22,982 nt of DNA from an uncultured Oscillospiraceae bacterium (GCA_910587785.1 CAJUOA010000050.1:1-22982); one strand, 5' to 3'. Counted from the stretch's first letter, positions 6,359 to 13,899 are shown. Made by a program: numbers and translations. The notes: generated by a model not told the origin, from the sequence alone.

Positions 6359-7276
6359 ATGGAAGAATTACTGGAGCGCCTTCTGGAGGAGTGCCGCTGT
6401 TACATCCAGGAGGGCCATGTGGCCGACTACATCCCGGAGCTCAGCAAGAGCGACCCGGACGCCTTCGGCATCTACATCATCAACAGCGACGGACGCCACA
6501 CCTGGGCCGGGGACTGCCGCCAGAGCTTTACCATCCAGAGTATCGTGAAACCCATCCTCCTCCTCCAGGCACTGCTGGACAACGGCATGGAGGCCGTCCA
6601 GCGCCGGGTGGGCATGGAGGCCACCGGCAAGCCCTTCGACGCCATCAACTCCAGCGACCAGGCCCTGGACAGCGGGCACATCAACCCCATGGTGAATATG
6701 GGCGCCATCGTGATGTGCTCCCTCATCAAGGGCGGCACCTACGAGGAGCGCTTCCAGCGCCTGCTGTCCCTGACCGGGAAGCTTGCCGGTGAGGAGGAAA
6801 TAGGCGTGGATGAGGCGGTCTACCTCTCTGAGAAGGCCCACGGGAGCCGCAACCGGGCCCTCGCGTACCTCCTCAAGTCCTACGGCCTCCTGGAGGGGGA
6901 CGTGGAGGAGGTCCTGGACTGCTATTTCCGGGCCTGCTCCATCCGGGTCAGCTGCAAGGCCCTGGCCCATATCGGCGCGGTGCTGGCCAACCGGGGCCGC
7001 ATCCCGCTGACCAACGAGCGCATCTTCCCCTCAGCCCTGGCGCGGTATGTCAACGCCATTCTCATGACCTGCGGCATGTACGACGGCTCCGGCGAGTTCG
7101 CTGTGCGGGTGGGCGTGCCCGCCAAGAGCGGCGTGGCCGGGGGCATCATGGCCGTGGCCCCCACCCGGATGGGCATCGGCATCTACTCCCCCGCCCTGGA
7201 CGAGAAGGGAAACAGCCTCGCCGGCATCCGCCTGTTGGAGAAGCTGAGCCAAGAGCTGTATTTGAGCATTTTCTAA
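6359..7276 (+). CDS. glsA: Glutaminase
   Basis: A 305-residue serine-dependent glutaminase that hydrolyses glutamine to glutamate and ammonia in the cytoplasm. It has the full family length and the beta-lactamase-like S-x-x-K catalytic pair S61-I-V-K64 in SFTIQSIVKP. Further substrate residues line up with those of E. coli YbaS with a constant shift of about three: N113 (NPMVNMGAI), E158, N165 (SRNRALAYLLKSYG), Y189 (CYFRACSIRVSC), Y241 (CGMYDGSGEFA) and V259 (AKSGVAGGIM). GAGAGG at 6345-6350 fixes the ATG. No promoter of good quality is seen just upstream, so it may depend on readthrough from the deglycase operon past the inverted repeat. Glutamate from this enzyme and lysine from the deglycase may both enter amino acid fermentation, which is inference. 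Confidence 0.95.
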   Translation: MEELLERLLEECRCYIQEGHVADYIPELSKSDPDAFGIYIINSDGRHTWAGDCRQSFTIQSIVKPILLLQALLDNGMEAVQRRVGMEATGKPFDAINSSDQALDSGHINPMVNMGAIVMCSLIKGGTYEERFQRLLSLTGKLAGEEEIGVDEAVYLSEKAHGSRNRALAYLLKSYGLLEGDVEEVLDCYFRACSIRVSCKALAHIGAVLANRGRIPLTNERIFPSALARYVNAILMTCGMYDGSGEFAVRVGVPAKSGVAGGIMAVAPTRMGIGIYSPALDEKGNSLAGIRLLEKLSQELYLSIF

Positions 7277-7289
7277 GCTGTTTTTCGGC

Positions 7290-7326
7290 AAAAAAGCAGG
7301 CACCGGCATGCCTTTGCCGGTGCCTG
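7290..7326 (-). terminator. Terminator of the ABC operon (minus strand), possibly shared with glsA
   Basis: A perfect 12-bp stem CAGGCACCGGCA (7297-7308) / TGCCGGTGCCTG (7315-7326) with a 6-base loop. On the minus strand it is followed by CTTTTTTGCC, a good T tract, just after the last permease stop. On the plus strand, after glsA, the T tract is poor, but the hairpin may still help. Confidence 0.85.
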
Positions 7327-7329
7327 TGA

Positions 7330-8154
7330 TCATTTCAGGTCCTTCCTCCGGAACAGCGCCAAGCCTGCGGCGGTGCTGCCAATAGCGCACAGCGCACTGA
7401 TGAGCGGGAGGGACCAGGGGCAGTTCTCCGCCTCGGCCACCAGCTGCACGGCCTGACAGCCGGGGAGGCAGTAGAGGGCCTGGTACACCGTCCGTTTGAG
7501 GCCGCTGACATAGGCCGGATTTTTTTCGGCCTCCCGCAGGAGGATCTGCCCGTTTTCGATGTACTCCCGGGCGGGGATGATCTCCAGCTCTGTGAGCCGG
7601 GAGTTGAGATAGATGCCCAAAAAGAGCAGGAAATAGGCTAGGGTGATACAGATGATAGCGGTCACGGCCCGGTTCTGGTTCAAAATAGCGATGAGGGTAA
7701 AAACCGCACACAGGCTCCCGGTCATCACGAACACGCACAGCGTGAACCAGACCACAGCCCCCAGCTCCATCTGAAAGATCCCCAGCAGGGGAATGCCCAG
7801 TACAACCATTGGCACGATATACGCCAGACAGGCCAGCCCTCCGGCGGCGATGCAGGTGCAGAGGCTTGCCAGATATACGGCGTCCCTGGTATGGCCCACG
7901 GTGATCTTGTTGCGGATGGTGCCGCCGCTGTACTCCCCGCCCACGAAGAGACTGCAAAAAGCGGAGAGCACGATGCCGGGCATGAGGGCCAGGACAAAAT
8001 ACCGGTTCTCCAGCGGTACGCTGATGCCCTGCCGCCGGGCGCTGACCCCCACAGCCACCTCAAAGAGCCCGACGCCCGCCATCACCGCCAGAGAGGCCCA
8101 GAACGCGCCGTCCTTCCAGAGACGGCTGAAATTAGCCTTGAGCAAAAGGTTCAT
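7330..8154 (-). CDS. ABC-2 type permease, third copy
   Basis: A 274-residue membrane protein, the last gene of a four-gene ABC transporter operon. It has about six hydrophobic segments: one near 18-36, one near 50-70, two near 92-130, two near 133-180, and a last one near 246-264. The shared pattern of the three permeases is seen: N-terminal ANFSRLWKDGAFW, then GEYSGGTIRNKITVGHTRDAVYLA (the conserved loop after the second membrane segment) and the C-terminal AGLALFRRKDLK. It resembles permeases of bacitracin/lantibiotic-immunity type transporters (BcrB, LanE/G), but no substrate can be read off. The start at 8154 has GTGAGGTGA upstream and lies 11 bp after the previous stop. Confidence 0.85.
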   Translation of the reverse strand: MNLLLKANFSRLWKDGAFWASLAVMAGVGLFEVAVGVSARRQGISVPLENRYFVLALMPGIVLSAFCSLFVGGEYSGGTIRNKITVGHTRDAVYLASLCTCIAAGGLACLAYIVPMVVLGIPLLGIFQMELGAVVWFTLCVFVMTGSLCAVFTLIAILNQNRAVTAIICITLAYFLLFLGIYLNSRLTELEIIPAREYIENGQILLREAEKNPAYVSGLKRTVYQALYCLPGCQAVQLVAEAENCPWSLPLISALCAIGSTAAGLALFRRKDLK

Positions 8155-8165
8155 CTGCCGTCACC

Positions 8166-8987
8166 TCACTTCAAATCCCTGCGACGGAAGAAGAGGAGCC
8201 CAGCCCCGGTGCTGACGGCAAAAACGGCGGCGCTCAGCAGGGGCAGACGCCAGAGCGTGGGCGTATACAGCATACTCACCTGCAAGGACTGCCCCGTGGG
8301 CAGGAGGTCCATCAGAAGCTGCCAGAACGCCAGCCGGGCCGCTCCGTTTTTCACCGGGAGCCCGTCGCCAAGACAGTTGGAGAGAAACTGGATTTGGCTG
8401 AAGGAGAACTGACACAGGATCATCGCCCCCACCACCATCAGCAGGGCTGCGACAGCTCCGGCAGTCCGGCTGCCCAGGACTGTGACCGTCAGCTTCACCG
8501 CCGCCGCCCAGGCCGCCCGGGCCAGGAGCGCCGCCGCCACCCAGGCCAGGACCTGTCCCGGGGAGGCCCGCAGCAGGACGCCCCGCGCCTCCAGCACCGG
8601 ATACGCGCACAGCGCCCCCGACAGCAGGAGGTACAGCACGTCCAGCCCTACAGAGGCAATGACGCAGGTGAGGAGGTCCGCAAGATACACCTGCTCCCGG
8701 GTCCTTCCCACGGTCAGCTTGTTGCGGAGGGCGCCGTCGCTGTAGTCCGCGCCCAGGTGGACGCTCAGCAGGGCGGCGTAGATCAGCGACGGGACGGAGA
8801 GGTAGCCCATGAGGCCGAACCCGGAGGTGAGGATCGCCTCCAAGGTATAGTTTCCGGCGCCCTGGGCGCAGTGGTCCCAGCAGACCAGCACCACAAGGGC
8901 CGTGTAGGCCAGCACCGCCAGCAGGGCAAAGAGGAAGGTCCGGCTCTTCACCAGCCGCCGGAGGCCGGCGCACAGGAGATTTCTCAT
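8166..8987 (-). CDS. ABC-2 type permease, second copy
   Basis: A 273-residue membrane protein, paralogous to its two neighbours but with a more alanine- and leucine-rich sequence. It starts MRNLLCAGLRRLVKSRTFLF, has the loop ADYSDGALRNKLTVGRTREQ (residues about 78-97) in place of the GEYSxGTIRNK of the others, and ends AGLLFFRRRDLK. Several membrane segments are visible (about 18-36, 53-70, 103-124, 140-165, 170-190, 245-262). It lies 13 bp after the first permease. It would form part of the membrane channel of an ABC exporter driven by the ATPase at 10714-9800. The substrate is unknown; peptide antibiotic resistance is the usual role for this architecture. Confidence 0.85.
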   Translation of the reverse strand: MRNLLCAGLRRLVKSRTFLFALLAVLAYTALVVLVCWDHCAQGAGNYTLEAILTSGFGLMGYLSVPSLIYAALLSVHLGADYSDGALRNKLTVGRTREQVYLADLLTCVIASVGLDVLYLLLSGALCAYPVLEARGVLLRASPGQVLAWVAAALLARAAWAAAVKLTVTVLGSRTAGAVAALLMVVGAMILCQFSFSQIQFLSNCLGDGLPVKNGAARLAFWQLLMDLLPTGQSLQVSMLYTPTLWRLPLLSAAVFAVSTGAGLLFFRRRDLK

Positions 8988-9000
8988 CCGCGCCGCCCCC

Positions 9001-9807
9001 TCACTTCAAGTCCTTGCGCCGGAAGAGGGCCAGGCCCGCCCCGGTGACGCAGATGCTCACCAGCACGTCGCACACCAGCATCCGCACCGGTGTGGCGATC
9101 TTCGTCATGGTCATCAGGGCCGACTGCCCACTGGGGAGCGTGTCCATGACCACCTCCAGGACCGTGCGCATCGCCCCGGTGACATATCTGGGATTCGGCT
9201 CCGGGTCCGCCATCTGCATCCCGTCCATCGTCATGACGATGCCGCTGGAGAACTCCGGCTCGGACAGGGCGTTGTCCACGGAGCTCGCGGCCAGGAGCAG
9301 GACAAGCGAGATCACGAGGATGGACACCTGGGCGCTCCGGCGGTCCAGGAGCATCCCCGCGCAGGTGTAGATGGCGCAGTAGGACGCCGTAAAGCCCGCC
9401 GCCACCAGAACGTATATCGCCAGCCCCGCCGGACCCATCCGCCACGTGCCCAGGCAGGGGATGCCCACGCACCCGCCCGCCAGCCACGCCGCCGCGAAGC
9501 ACAGGGAGGCCAGCAGGAGGGTGAAGTAGTTCGCCAGGTACACGTCCCGGCGGACGTGGCCCACAGCGAGTTTGTTGCGGATGGTGCCCTCGCTGTACTC
9601 CGTGTTCAGGAACAGGGCGGCGAAGATGGCGAAGTAGAGGCCCATATAGGCGGACAGACGGAAGTAGTAGTGATCCAGCGATTCCGCCACATTCCTGCCC
9701 CAGAGGAGCATGGTGCCGACGGAGCAGGCAAAAATCAGGACCAGCATGAACCAAAACGTTCCGTCCCGCCGCAGGCGGGAGAGGTTCGCGTGGAGGAGGT
9801 TACGCAT
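9001..9807 (-). CDS. ABC-2 type permease, first copy
   Basis: A 268-residue membrane protein directly downstream of the ATPase. It begins MRNLLHANLSRLRRDGTFWF, carries the loop TEYSEGTIRNKLAVGHVRRDVYLAN and ends AGLALFRRKDLK, as its paralogues do. About six membrane segments are visible. The ATG at 9807 is preferred because GGGAGG on the minus strand lies 8 bases before it; a GTG at 9816 in the same frame sits too close to that site. The start overlaps the end of the ATPase by 8 bp, so the two are translationally coupled. A region of about 50 residues between the fourth and last membrane segments (around DNALSEPEFSSGIVMTMDGM) is probably extracellular. Confidence 0.87.
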   Translation of the reverse strand: MRNLLHANLSRLRRDGTFWFMLVLIFACSVGTMLLWGRNVAESLDHYYFRLSAYMGLYFAIFAALFLNTEYSEGTIRNKLAVGHVRRDVYLANYFTLLLASLCFAAAWLAGGCVGIPCLGTWRMGPAGLAIYVLVAAGFTASYCAIYTCAGMLLDRRSAQVSILVISLVLLLAASSVDNALSEPEFSSGIVMTMDGMQMADPEPNPRYVTGAMRTVLEVVMDTLPSGQSALMTMTKIATPVRMLVCDVLVSICVTGAGLALFRRKDLK

Positions 9808-10714
9808 CGCCGCCACCTCCCACCAGGTTCATGTAGTAGCTCTCCAGGCTCTCGTCGTGCTCGTGGATGTTCTTCACCTGGCACCCGGCGGCATGGAGGG
9901 CGAGGGTCAGGTCCGTCACCGGAGGCGCACCGTAGACGTCCGCCTCCGTGTCCGAGCGCACCGTGAACTCCAGCCCCATGCCCTCCAGGGCGGCGGCGAG
10001 AGGCCGGGTGCTGCTGACCGTAAGGCGCAGGCACTTGCGGCAGCTTGCCTCCAGGTCCTTGGCGCTGATCTCCTTGACCATGTGGCCATTGTCGATAAAG
10101 CCGTAGTGGGTGGCCAGGCGGCTGAGCTCGTCGAGGATGTGGCTGGAGATGAGCACCGTGATCTGCCGCTCCCGGTTCAGGCGCAGGATCAGCTCCCGGA
10201 TCTCTATGATGCCCTGGGGGTCCAGGCCGTTGGCGGGCTCGTCGAGGATGAGGAAGTCCGGGTCCCCGGCCAATGCCACCGCGATGCCCAGCCGCTGCCG
10301 CATCCCCAGGGAGAAGTCCCGGGCCTTTTTCTTCCCCGTGTTTTGCAGCCGGACCAGCTCCAGGAGCTCCCCCAGCCCGTCGCAGGAGGGGAGGCCCAAA
10401 ATTTGAAACTGCTGTTTCAGATTCTCCTCCGCCGTCATGGAGAGGTAGATGGAGGGGGTCTCCACCACGGCCCCCATGCGGCGGCGGGAGCGGGTGATGT
10501 CCCGGTTAGTGTTGGGGCGTCCGTAGAGCTCAAAGCTTCCGCCGCTGGGCTCCTGGAGGCCGCAGATGAGGCGGATGAGGGTGGTCTTGCCCGCACCGTT
10601 GCGGCCCACGAAGCCGTAGATGGCCCCCTTTTCCACCGACATCGTCAGCTTGTCCAGGGCCTTGCAGTGCTTGTAGTGTTTGGATAGGTCGTTTGTCCGC
10701 AGGACGTATTCCAT
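9800..10714 (-). CDS. ABC transporter ATP-binding protein (BcrA-like)
   Basis: A 304-residue ATPase that powers the three downstream permeases. Motifs in order: Walker A GRNGAGKTT (37-45), signature FSLGMRQR (134-141), Walker B FLILDEPANGLD (154-165), and the switch histidine H192 in SSHIL. The Q-loop position carries Glu in GAVVETP, a feature common in the BcrA/lantibiotic-immunity branch. A C-terminal extension of about 80 residues (225-304) resembles that of BcrA-type ATPases. The ATG at 10714 follows AAGGAGG on the minus strand. It is the first gene of an operon with no two-component system in the window, but its promoter region has direct repeats typical of response-regulator binding. 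Export or resistance to cell-wall-active peptides is the likely role, by family only. Confidence 0.93.
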   Translation of the reverse strand: MEYVLRTNDLSKHYKHCKALDKLTMSVEKGAIYGFVGRNGAGKTTLIRLICGLQEPSGGSFELYGRPNTNRDITRSRRRMGAVVETPSIYLSMTAEENLKQQFQILGLPSCDGLGELLELVRLQNTGKKKARDFSLGMRQRLGIAVALAGDPDFLILDEPANGLDPQGIIEIRELILRLNRERQITVLISSHILDELSRLATHYGFIDNGHMVKEISAKDLEASCRKCLRLTVSSTRPLAAALEGMGLEFTVRSDTEADVYGAPPVTDLTLALHAAGCQVKNIHEHDESLESYYMNLVGGGGDA

Positions 10715-10745
10715 GTCCGTGCCTCCTTATGAGTGGGATGACTGC

Positions 10746-10800
10746 ATGATAGCAGGGCATGGTTAAGAAAACGGTTAAGAAAATAGATAAGAAATGGTAA
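10746..10800 (-). promoter_or_regulatory. ABC operon promoter with 12-bp direct repeats
   Basis: On the plus strand GGTTAAGAAAA occurs twice, at 10761-10771 and 10773-10783, followed by weaker copies at 10785 (AGATAAGAAAT) and perhaps 10797, giving a 12-bp period. On the minus strand this reads TTTTCTTAACC twice and lies immediately upstream of a -10 box TATCAT (10751-10746) that has no good -35. This is the usual layout of a promoter activated by an OmpR-family response regulator. Confidence 0.6.
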
Positions 10801-10838
10801 AGATTTTGGGGGGCAGAAAAATTTCCAGCCATCCCCTC

Positions 10839-10867
10839 TTGGCAAACATTTGGCAGTCCGGTATACT
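10839..10867 (+). promoter_or_regulatory. Promoter of the DUF3810 gene
   Basis: TTGGCA (10839-10844), a 17-bp spacer and TATACT (10862-10867). Transcription would start near 10874, about 37 bp before the start codon. Confidence 0.65.
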
Positions 10868-10910
10868 GATATTGGAAGACAGATCACACCGGCGGATGGA
10901 AAGGAGAGCC

Positions 10911-11990
10911 ATGTTAGGATTTTTGAAACGGCACAGGATCGTACATAGCTGGGCGCTGGGAGTGCTGGCGCTGTTCGGAGTCTACTGGTACGGCATCAGC
11001 AGTCCCCAGGCGGCAAATGCCGTCTCCGGGGCCACCCAGGCGCTCAAGGACGGCTATGCCCGCCTCTGGTACCTGTTCCCCTTCTCGGTGGTGGAGTGGT
11101 TCTACGCTGCCTTCATCCTGGGCATGGCGGCGTGGGCGGCGGTACTGTTCCACCGGGTGCGCACCTGGCGCGGGCGGCGGCTGGAGGCGGCTTACGGGTG
11201 CCTCATGGGCATGGCCTGCCTGGCCCTCACGGCGGCTGGGCTCTACTGTGCGCTGTGGGGGGTGAACTATTACGCCGACGGCTTCCAGGAGAAGAGCGGC
11301 ATCTACGCCCGGCCCGTGACCACGGAGGACCTGGACCGGGTGACCACCCGTTTCGTGTCCCTTCTGCAAGAGACGGCGGACCAGGTGGAGCGGGACGCAA
11401 GCGGCGTCTTCGCCGTGGACCGGGACGGTATCTTTGCCGCAAGCACCAGAGTCTATACAAATATTTCCCGGGAATTCCCCTTCCTCGCCCGGACGGACCG
11501 GGTACCGAAGAAGATGGTGTTCTCCCGGCTCTTCAGCGCCATGAACTTCACCGGCTTCTACAGCCCCTACACCGGGGAGTCCAGCCTGAACGTGGACAGC
11601 CCCGCCTGCCTGCTCCCGGCCAACATCGCCCACGAGCTGGCCCACCAGCGGGGCATCGCCTCGGAGCAGGAGTGCAATTTTCTCGCCATCGCCGCCTCCC
11701 TGGCCTGCGGTGACCCGGTGTACCGCTACTCCGGGGCGCTGATGGGGTACATCCACCTGGGCAACGCCCTCTACCGTGCGGACCGGGAGCGCTGGGAGAA
11801 GCTGCGCAGTGAGCTGCCGGAGGAGGTTTTAGCGGACCTGCGCTATCACAGCGCCTACTGGTCCCAGTTTGAGGGCCTGACCGCCACGGTCAGCAAATCC
11901 ATCTACGACACCGCCCTGCGCTCCTACGGACAATCCGACGGCATCCAGAGCTACGGCACGGTGGTGGACCTGCTCATCGCGTACTATTGA
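10911..11990 (+). CDS. DUF3810 membrane protein with HELAH motif (putative metallopeptidase)
   Basis: A 359-residue membrane protein. Three hydrophobic segments lie at about 12-29, 57-80 and 97-119, followed by a soluble region of about 240 residues. That region contains NIAHELAHQRGIASEQECNF: HELAH at 241-245 is the zinc-metalloprotease HExxH form, with E252 and E254 close after it as possible third ligands. This combination is typical of DUF3810, for which no substrate or activity is established to my knowledge. Arrangement suggests a catalytic domain at the outer membrane face. The ATG at 10911 is set by AAAGGAGAG at 10900-10908; an earlier in-frame ATG (10896) has no such site. Its stop overlaps the convergent pseudouridine synthase by 7 bp, and no terminator lies between them. 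Confidence 0.85.
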   Translation: MLGFLKRHRIVHSWALGVLALFGVYWYGISSPQAANAVSGATQALKDGYARLWYLFPFSVVEWFYAAFILGMAAWAAVLFHRVRTWRGRRLEAAYGCLMGMACLALTAAGLYCALWGVNYYADGFQEKSGIYARPVTTEDLDRVTTRFVSLLQETADQVERDASGVFAVDRDGIFAASTRVYTNISREFPFLARTDRVPKKMVFSRLFSAMNFTGFYSPYTGESSLNVDSPACLLPANIAHELAHQRGIASEQECNFLAIAASLACGDPVYRYSGALMGYIHLGNALYRADRERWEKLRSELPEEVLADLRYHSAYWSQFEGLTATVSKSIYDTALRSYGQSDGIQSYGTVVDLLIAYY

Positions 11991-12640
11991 TCCTCCGCGG
12001 GCAGGGGAGGCCGCTCCCCGCGCCACGCCGCCCAGAAGGCCTCGCCGGGCTCGTGCCGGAAGACAAGCCGTTCCCCGGTCCCGGGGCGGGGGAGGGTGAG
12101 CCGCCAGCTCCAGAGGGCGATGTCCCCGCCACCGCCTCCATACTTGCCGTCCCCGGCCAGGGGGGCGCCCCGGCTGGAGAACTGCACCCGGATTTGATGG
12201 GTGCGTCCGGTGTGGAGCAGGACCCGCACCAGGGACCGCCCCTCCGCCGAGGCCAGGACTTGATACTCCAGCTTCGCCGCCCGCACGCCGGTGCGCATCC
12301 GCTGGACCACGAAGCTCTTGTTCCGGGTCCGGTCGTGGAGCAGCAGGTCCTCCAGCACCCCCGAATCCTCCGCTGGACGGCCCAGGAGGATGCAGAGGTA
12401 CTCCTTTTGGAACGTCCGCTCCCGGACGGCCTCGGACAGGGAAGCGGCGGCCTCCCGGGTGGTGGCGTAGGCCATGAGGCCCCCCACGCCCCGGTCCAGG
12501 CGGTGGACGGGGTAGACCTCCCCGCCGGTCTGGGCCCGGAGGAGGGCGGGGAGGCTGTCCGCGGGGCCGTCCTGACTGATCGCGCCGGGGGGCTTGAGGC
12601 ATACGAGAAGGCCGTTTTCATGGTATAAGATCGGTATCAT
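11984..12640 (-). CDS. RluA-family pseudouridine synthase
   Basis: A 218-residue enzyme that converts uridine to pseudouridine in rRNA or tRNA. It is a short RluA-type protein with only the catalytic domain and no N-terminal S4 RNA-binding domain. Motifs: ILYHENGLLVCLKPPG at the start, the catalytic HRLDRGVGGLM (46-56) with nucleophile D49, the strand FQKEYLCIL, and the LLHTGRTHQIRVQF substrate loop. The target uridine is not readable. The ATG at 12640 has AGGAGGA upstream with a long 12-base spacer. The coding region overlaps the convergent DUF3810 gene by 7 bp, which forces the two 3' ends to be antisense to each other. The region towards efp holds a shared palindromic -35 candidate. Confidence 0.92.
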   Translation of the reverse strand: MIPILYHENGLLVCLKPPGAISQDGPADSLPALLRAQTGGEVYPVHRLDRGVGGLMAYATTREAAASLSEAVRERTFQKEYLCILLGRPAEDSGVLEDLLLHDRTRNKSFVVQRMRTGVRAAKLEYQVLASAEGRSLVRVLLHTGRTHQIRVQFSSRGAPLAGDGKYGGGGGDIALWSWRLTLPRPGTGERLVFRHEPGEAFWAAWRGERPPLPAEDQ

Positions 12641-12705
12641 TGGGGAAAACTATCCTCCTGTTCAGAATATTTTTCAGATATCTCCATAAATTTACTACAA
12701 AATAC

Positions 12706-12734
12706 TTGCAATTGCAATGGGAATACGCTAGAAT
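12706..12734 (+). promoter_or_regulatory. efp promoter overlapped by the palindrome TTGCAATTGCAA
   Basis: TTGCAA (12706-12711), a 17-bp spacer and TAGAAT (12729-12734) form the efp promoter, in an AT-rich stretch. The -35 is the left half of a perfect 12-bp palindrome (12706-12717). By symmetry the palindrome also offers a -35 on the minus strand (12711-12706) with a weak -10 TATGGA (12688-12683) for the divergent pseudouridine synthase. Confidence 0.6.
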
Positions 12735-12775
12735 GGCCGTTGGATAACTTATTCCGAATAGGAGGATATCAAAAT

Positions 12776-13345
12776 ATGGCAACCATTACCGCAGGAGAAT
12801 TCCGCAACGGCAAGACCTTTGAGATGGACGGAAAGGTGATGCAGGTCATCGAGTTCCAGCACGTCAAGCCCGGCAAGGGCGCGGCCTTCGTGCGCACCAA
12901 GATGAAGAATGTGGTCACCGGCGCTGTGACTGAGACCAGCTTCAACCCCACCGCCAAGTTCGAGGAGGCGTTCATCGAGCGCAAGGACATGGAGTACAGC
13001 TACAACGACGGCGACCTGTACTACTTCATGGACCAGGAGACCTATGACATGGTGCCCCTGGGCCGGGACCTGCTGGGCGACGCGTTCCGCTTCGTCAAGG
13101 AGAACACCGTCTGCAAGGTTCTCAGCTATAAGGGCAATGTCTTCGGCCTGGAGTGCCCCAACTTCATGGACCTGGTGGTCACGGAGACGGAGCCCGGCTT
13201 CGCCGGCAACACCGCCACCAACGTCACCAAGCCCGCCGTGCTAGAGACCGGCGCGGAGATCAAGGTGCCCCTTTTCATCGACATCGGCGACAAGATCACC
13301 ATCGACACCCGCACCGGCGAGTACCTCTCCCGCTGCAAGGAGTAA
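12776..13345 (+). CDS. efp: Elongation factor P
   Basis: A 189-residue translation factor that binds the ribosome between the P and E sites and relieves stalling at polyproline stretches. The three-domain EF-P layout is intact: the KOW-like first domain with HVKPGKGAAFVRTK, whose tip lysine K34 is the usual modification site; the middle OB domain (TSFNPTAKFEEAFIERKDMEYSYNDGDLYYFMD); and the C-terminal OB domain ending KVPLFIDIGDKITIDTRTGEYLSR, the EF-P signature. The ATG at 12776 follows AGGAGGAT at 12760-12767. A CD1247-domain gene comes next, as is usual in Clostridia, and two genes linked to EF-P modification (yfmF, yfmH) lie 1.7 kb downstream. In Bacillus the lysine carries 5-aminopentanol; the same is likely here but is inferred. 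Confidence 0.98.
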   Translation: MATITAGEFRNGKTFEMDGKVMQVIEFQHVKPGKGAAFVRTKMKNVVTGAVTETSFNPTAKFEEAFIERKDMEYSYNDGDLYYFMDQETYDMVPLGRDLLGDAFRFVKENTVCKVLSYKGNVFGLECPNFMDLVVTETEPGFAGNTATNVTKPAVLETGAEIKVPLFIDIGDKITIDTRTGEYLSRCKE

Positions 13346-13349
13346 GGAG

Positions 13350-13364
13350 CGTCCCGCGGGGACG
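13350..13364 (+). terminator. Small hairpin between efp and the CD1247 gene
   Basis: CGTCCC (13350-13355) and GGGACG (13359-13364) form a 6-bp stem with a 3-base loop. A weak T-containing stretch (ACTTTGACTTTG) follows. It may attenuate transcription or stabilise the efp mRNA end. Confidence 0.3.
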
Positions 13365-13394
13365 GACACTTTGACTTTGAAAGGAGAAGGACGT

Positions 13395-13841
13395 ATGGAA
13401 ATTCTGGAAAAGGTCGCGTATATGAAGGGCCTGGCCGAGGGCCTGGGCCTGGATGGGCAGACCAAGGAGGGCAAGCTTCTGACCGTGATGAGGGACATCC
13501 TCGACGACATGGCCCTGGAGCTCCAGGACATGCGAGAGGGTCAGATCGACCTGGAGGAGGCCCTGGACGCGGTGAGCGACGACCTCAGCGACGTGGAGAG
13601 CCGCGTCTATGAGGACGAGGATGAGGAGGAAGACGAGGAGGACGGCGAGGTCTACCAGACCACCTGCCCCAACTGCGGGGAGGAAATCTTCTTCGACGAG
13701 ACCATTTTGGAGGACGGCGGCGTCCGCTGTCCCGACTGCGGCGAGAAGCTGGAGTTCGACCTGGACGAGAGCGAGGGGTGCCCCAACTGCTGCGGTGCCT
13801 GCGGAAGCGCTGGTGAGGACGAGGACGACGACGAGGAATAA
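13395..13841 (+). CDS. CD1247 N-terminal domain protein with zinc ribbons
   Basis: A 148-residue acidic protein. The N-terminus MEILEKVAYMKGLAEGLGLD and the helix KEGKLLTVMRDILDDMALEL (24-43) match the CD1247 domain, a clostridial family without known function. A coiled-coil-like acidic stretch (about 45-85, EDEDEEEDEEDGEV at the end) leads to a zinc ribbon formed by CPNC (91-94) and CPDC (112-115), with a second cluster C129, C132, C133 and C136. GAAAGGAGAAGG before the ATG at 13395 sets the start. It lies 49 bp after efp and ends before a bidirectional terminator, so it is the second gene of the efp operon. The association is conserved in Clostridia as far as I recall, which suggests a role in translation or gene expression. 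Confidence 0.87.
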   Translation: MEILEKVAYMKGLAEGLGLDGQTKEGKLLTVMRDILDDMALELQDMREGQIDLEEALDAVSDDLSDVESRVYEDEDEEEDEEDGEVYQTTCPNCGEEIFFDETILEDGGVRCPDCGEKLEFDLDESEGCPNCCGACGSAGEDEDDDEE

Positions 13842-13854
13842 CCGGAAAAAGCGT

Positions 13855-13890
13855 GAGCGGGCGGTCCCAGGACCGCCCGCTCTGTTCTTG
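13855..13890 (+). terminator. Bidirectional rho-independent terminator
   Basis: A perfect 13-bp stem (13855-13867 with 13870-13882, GAGCGGGCGGTCC against its complement) around a tiny centre. On the plus strand CTGTTCTTGTTT follows and ends the efp operon; on the minus strand a CTTTTTC tract (13850-13844) follows and ends the flavin reductase gene. Confidence 0.85.
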
Positions 13891-13899
13891 TTTCGGAGA

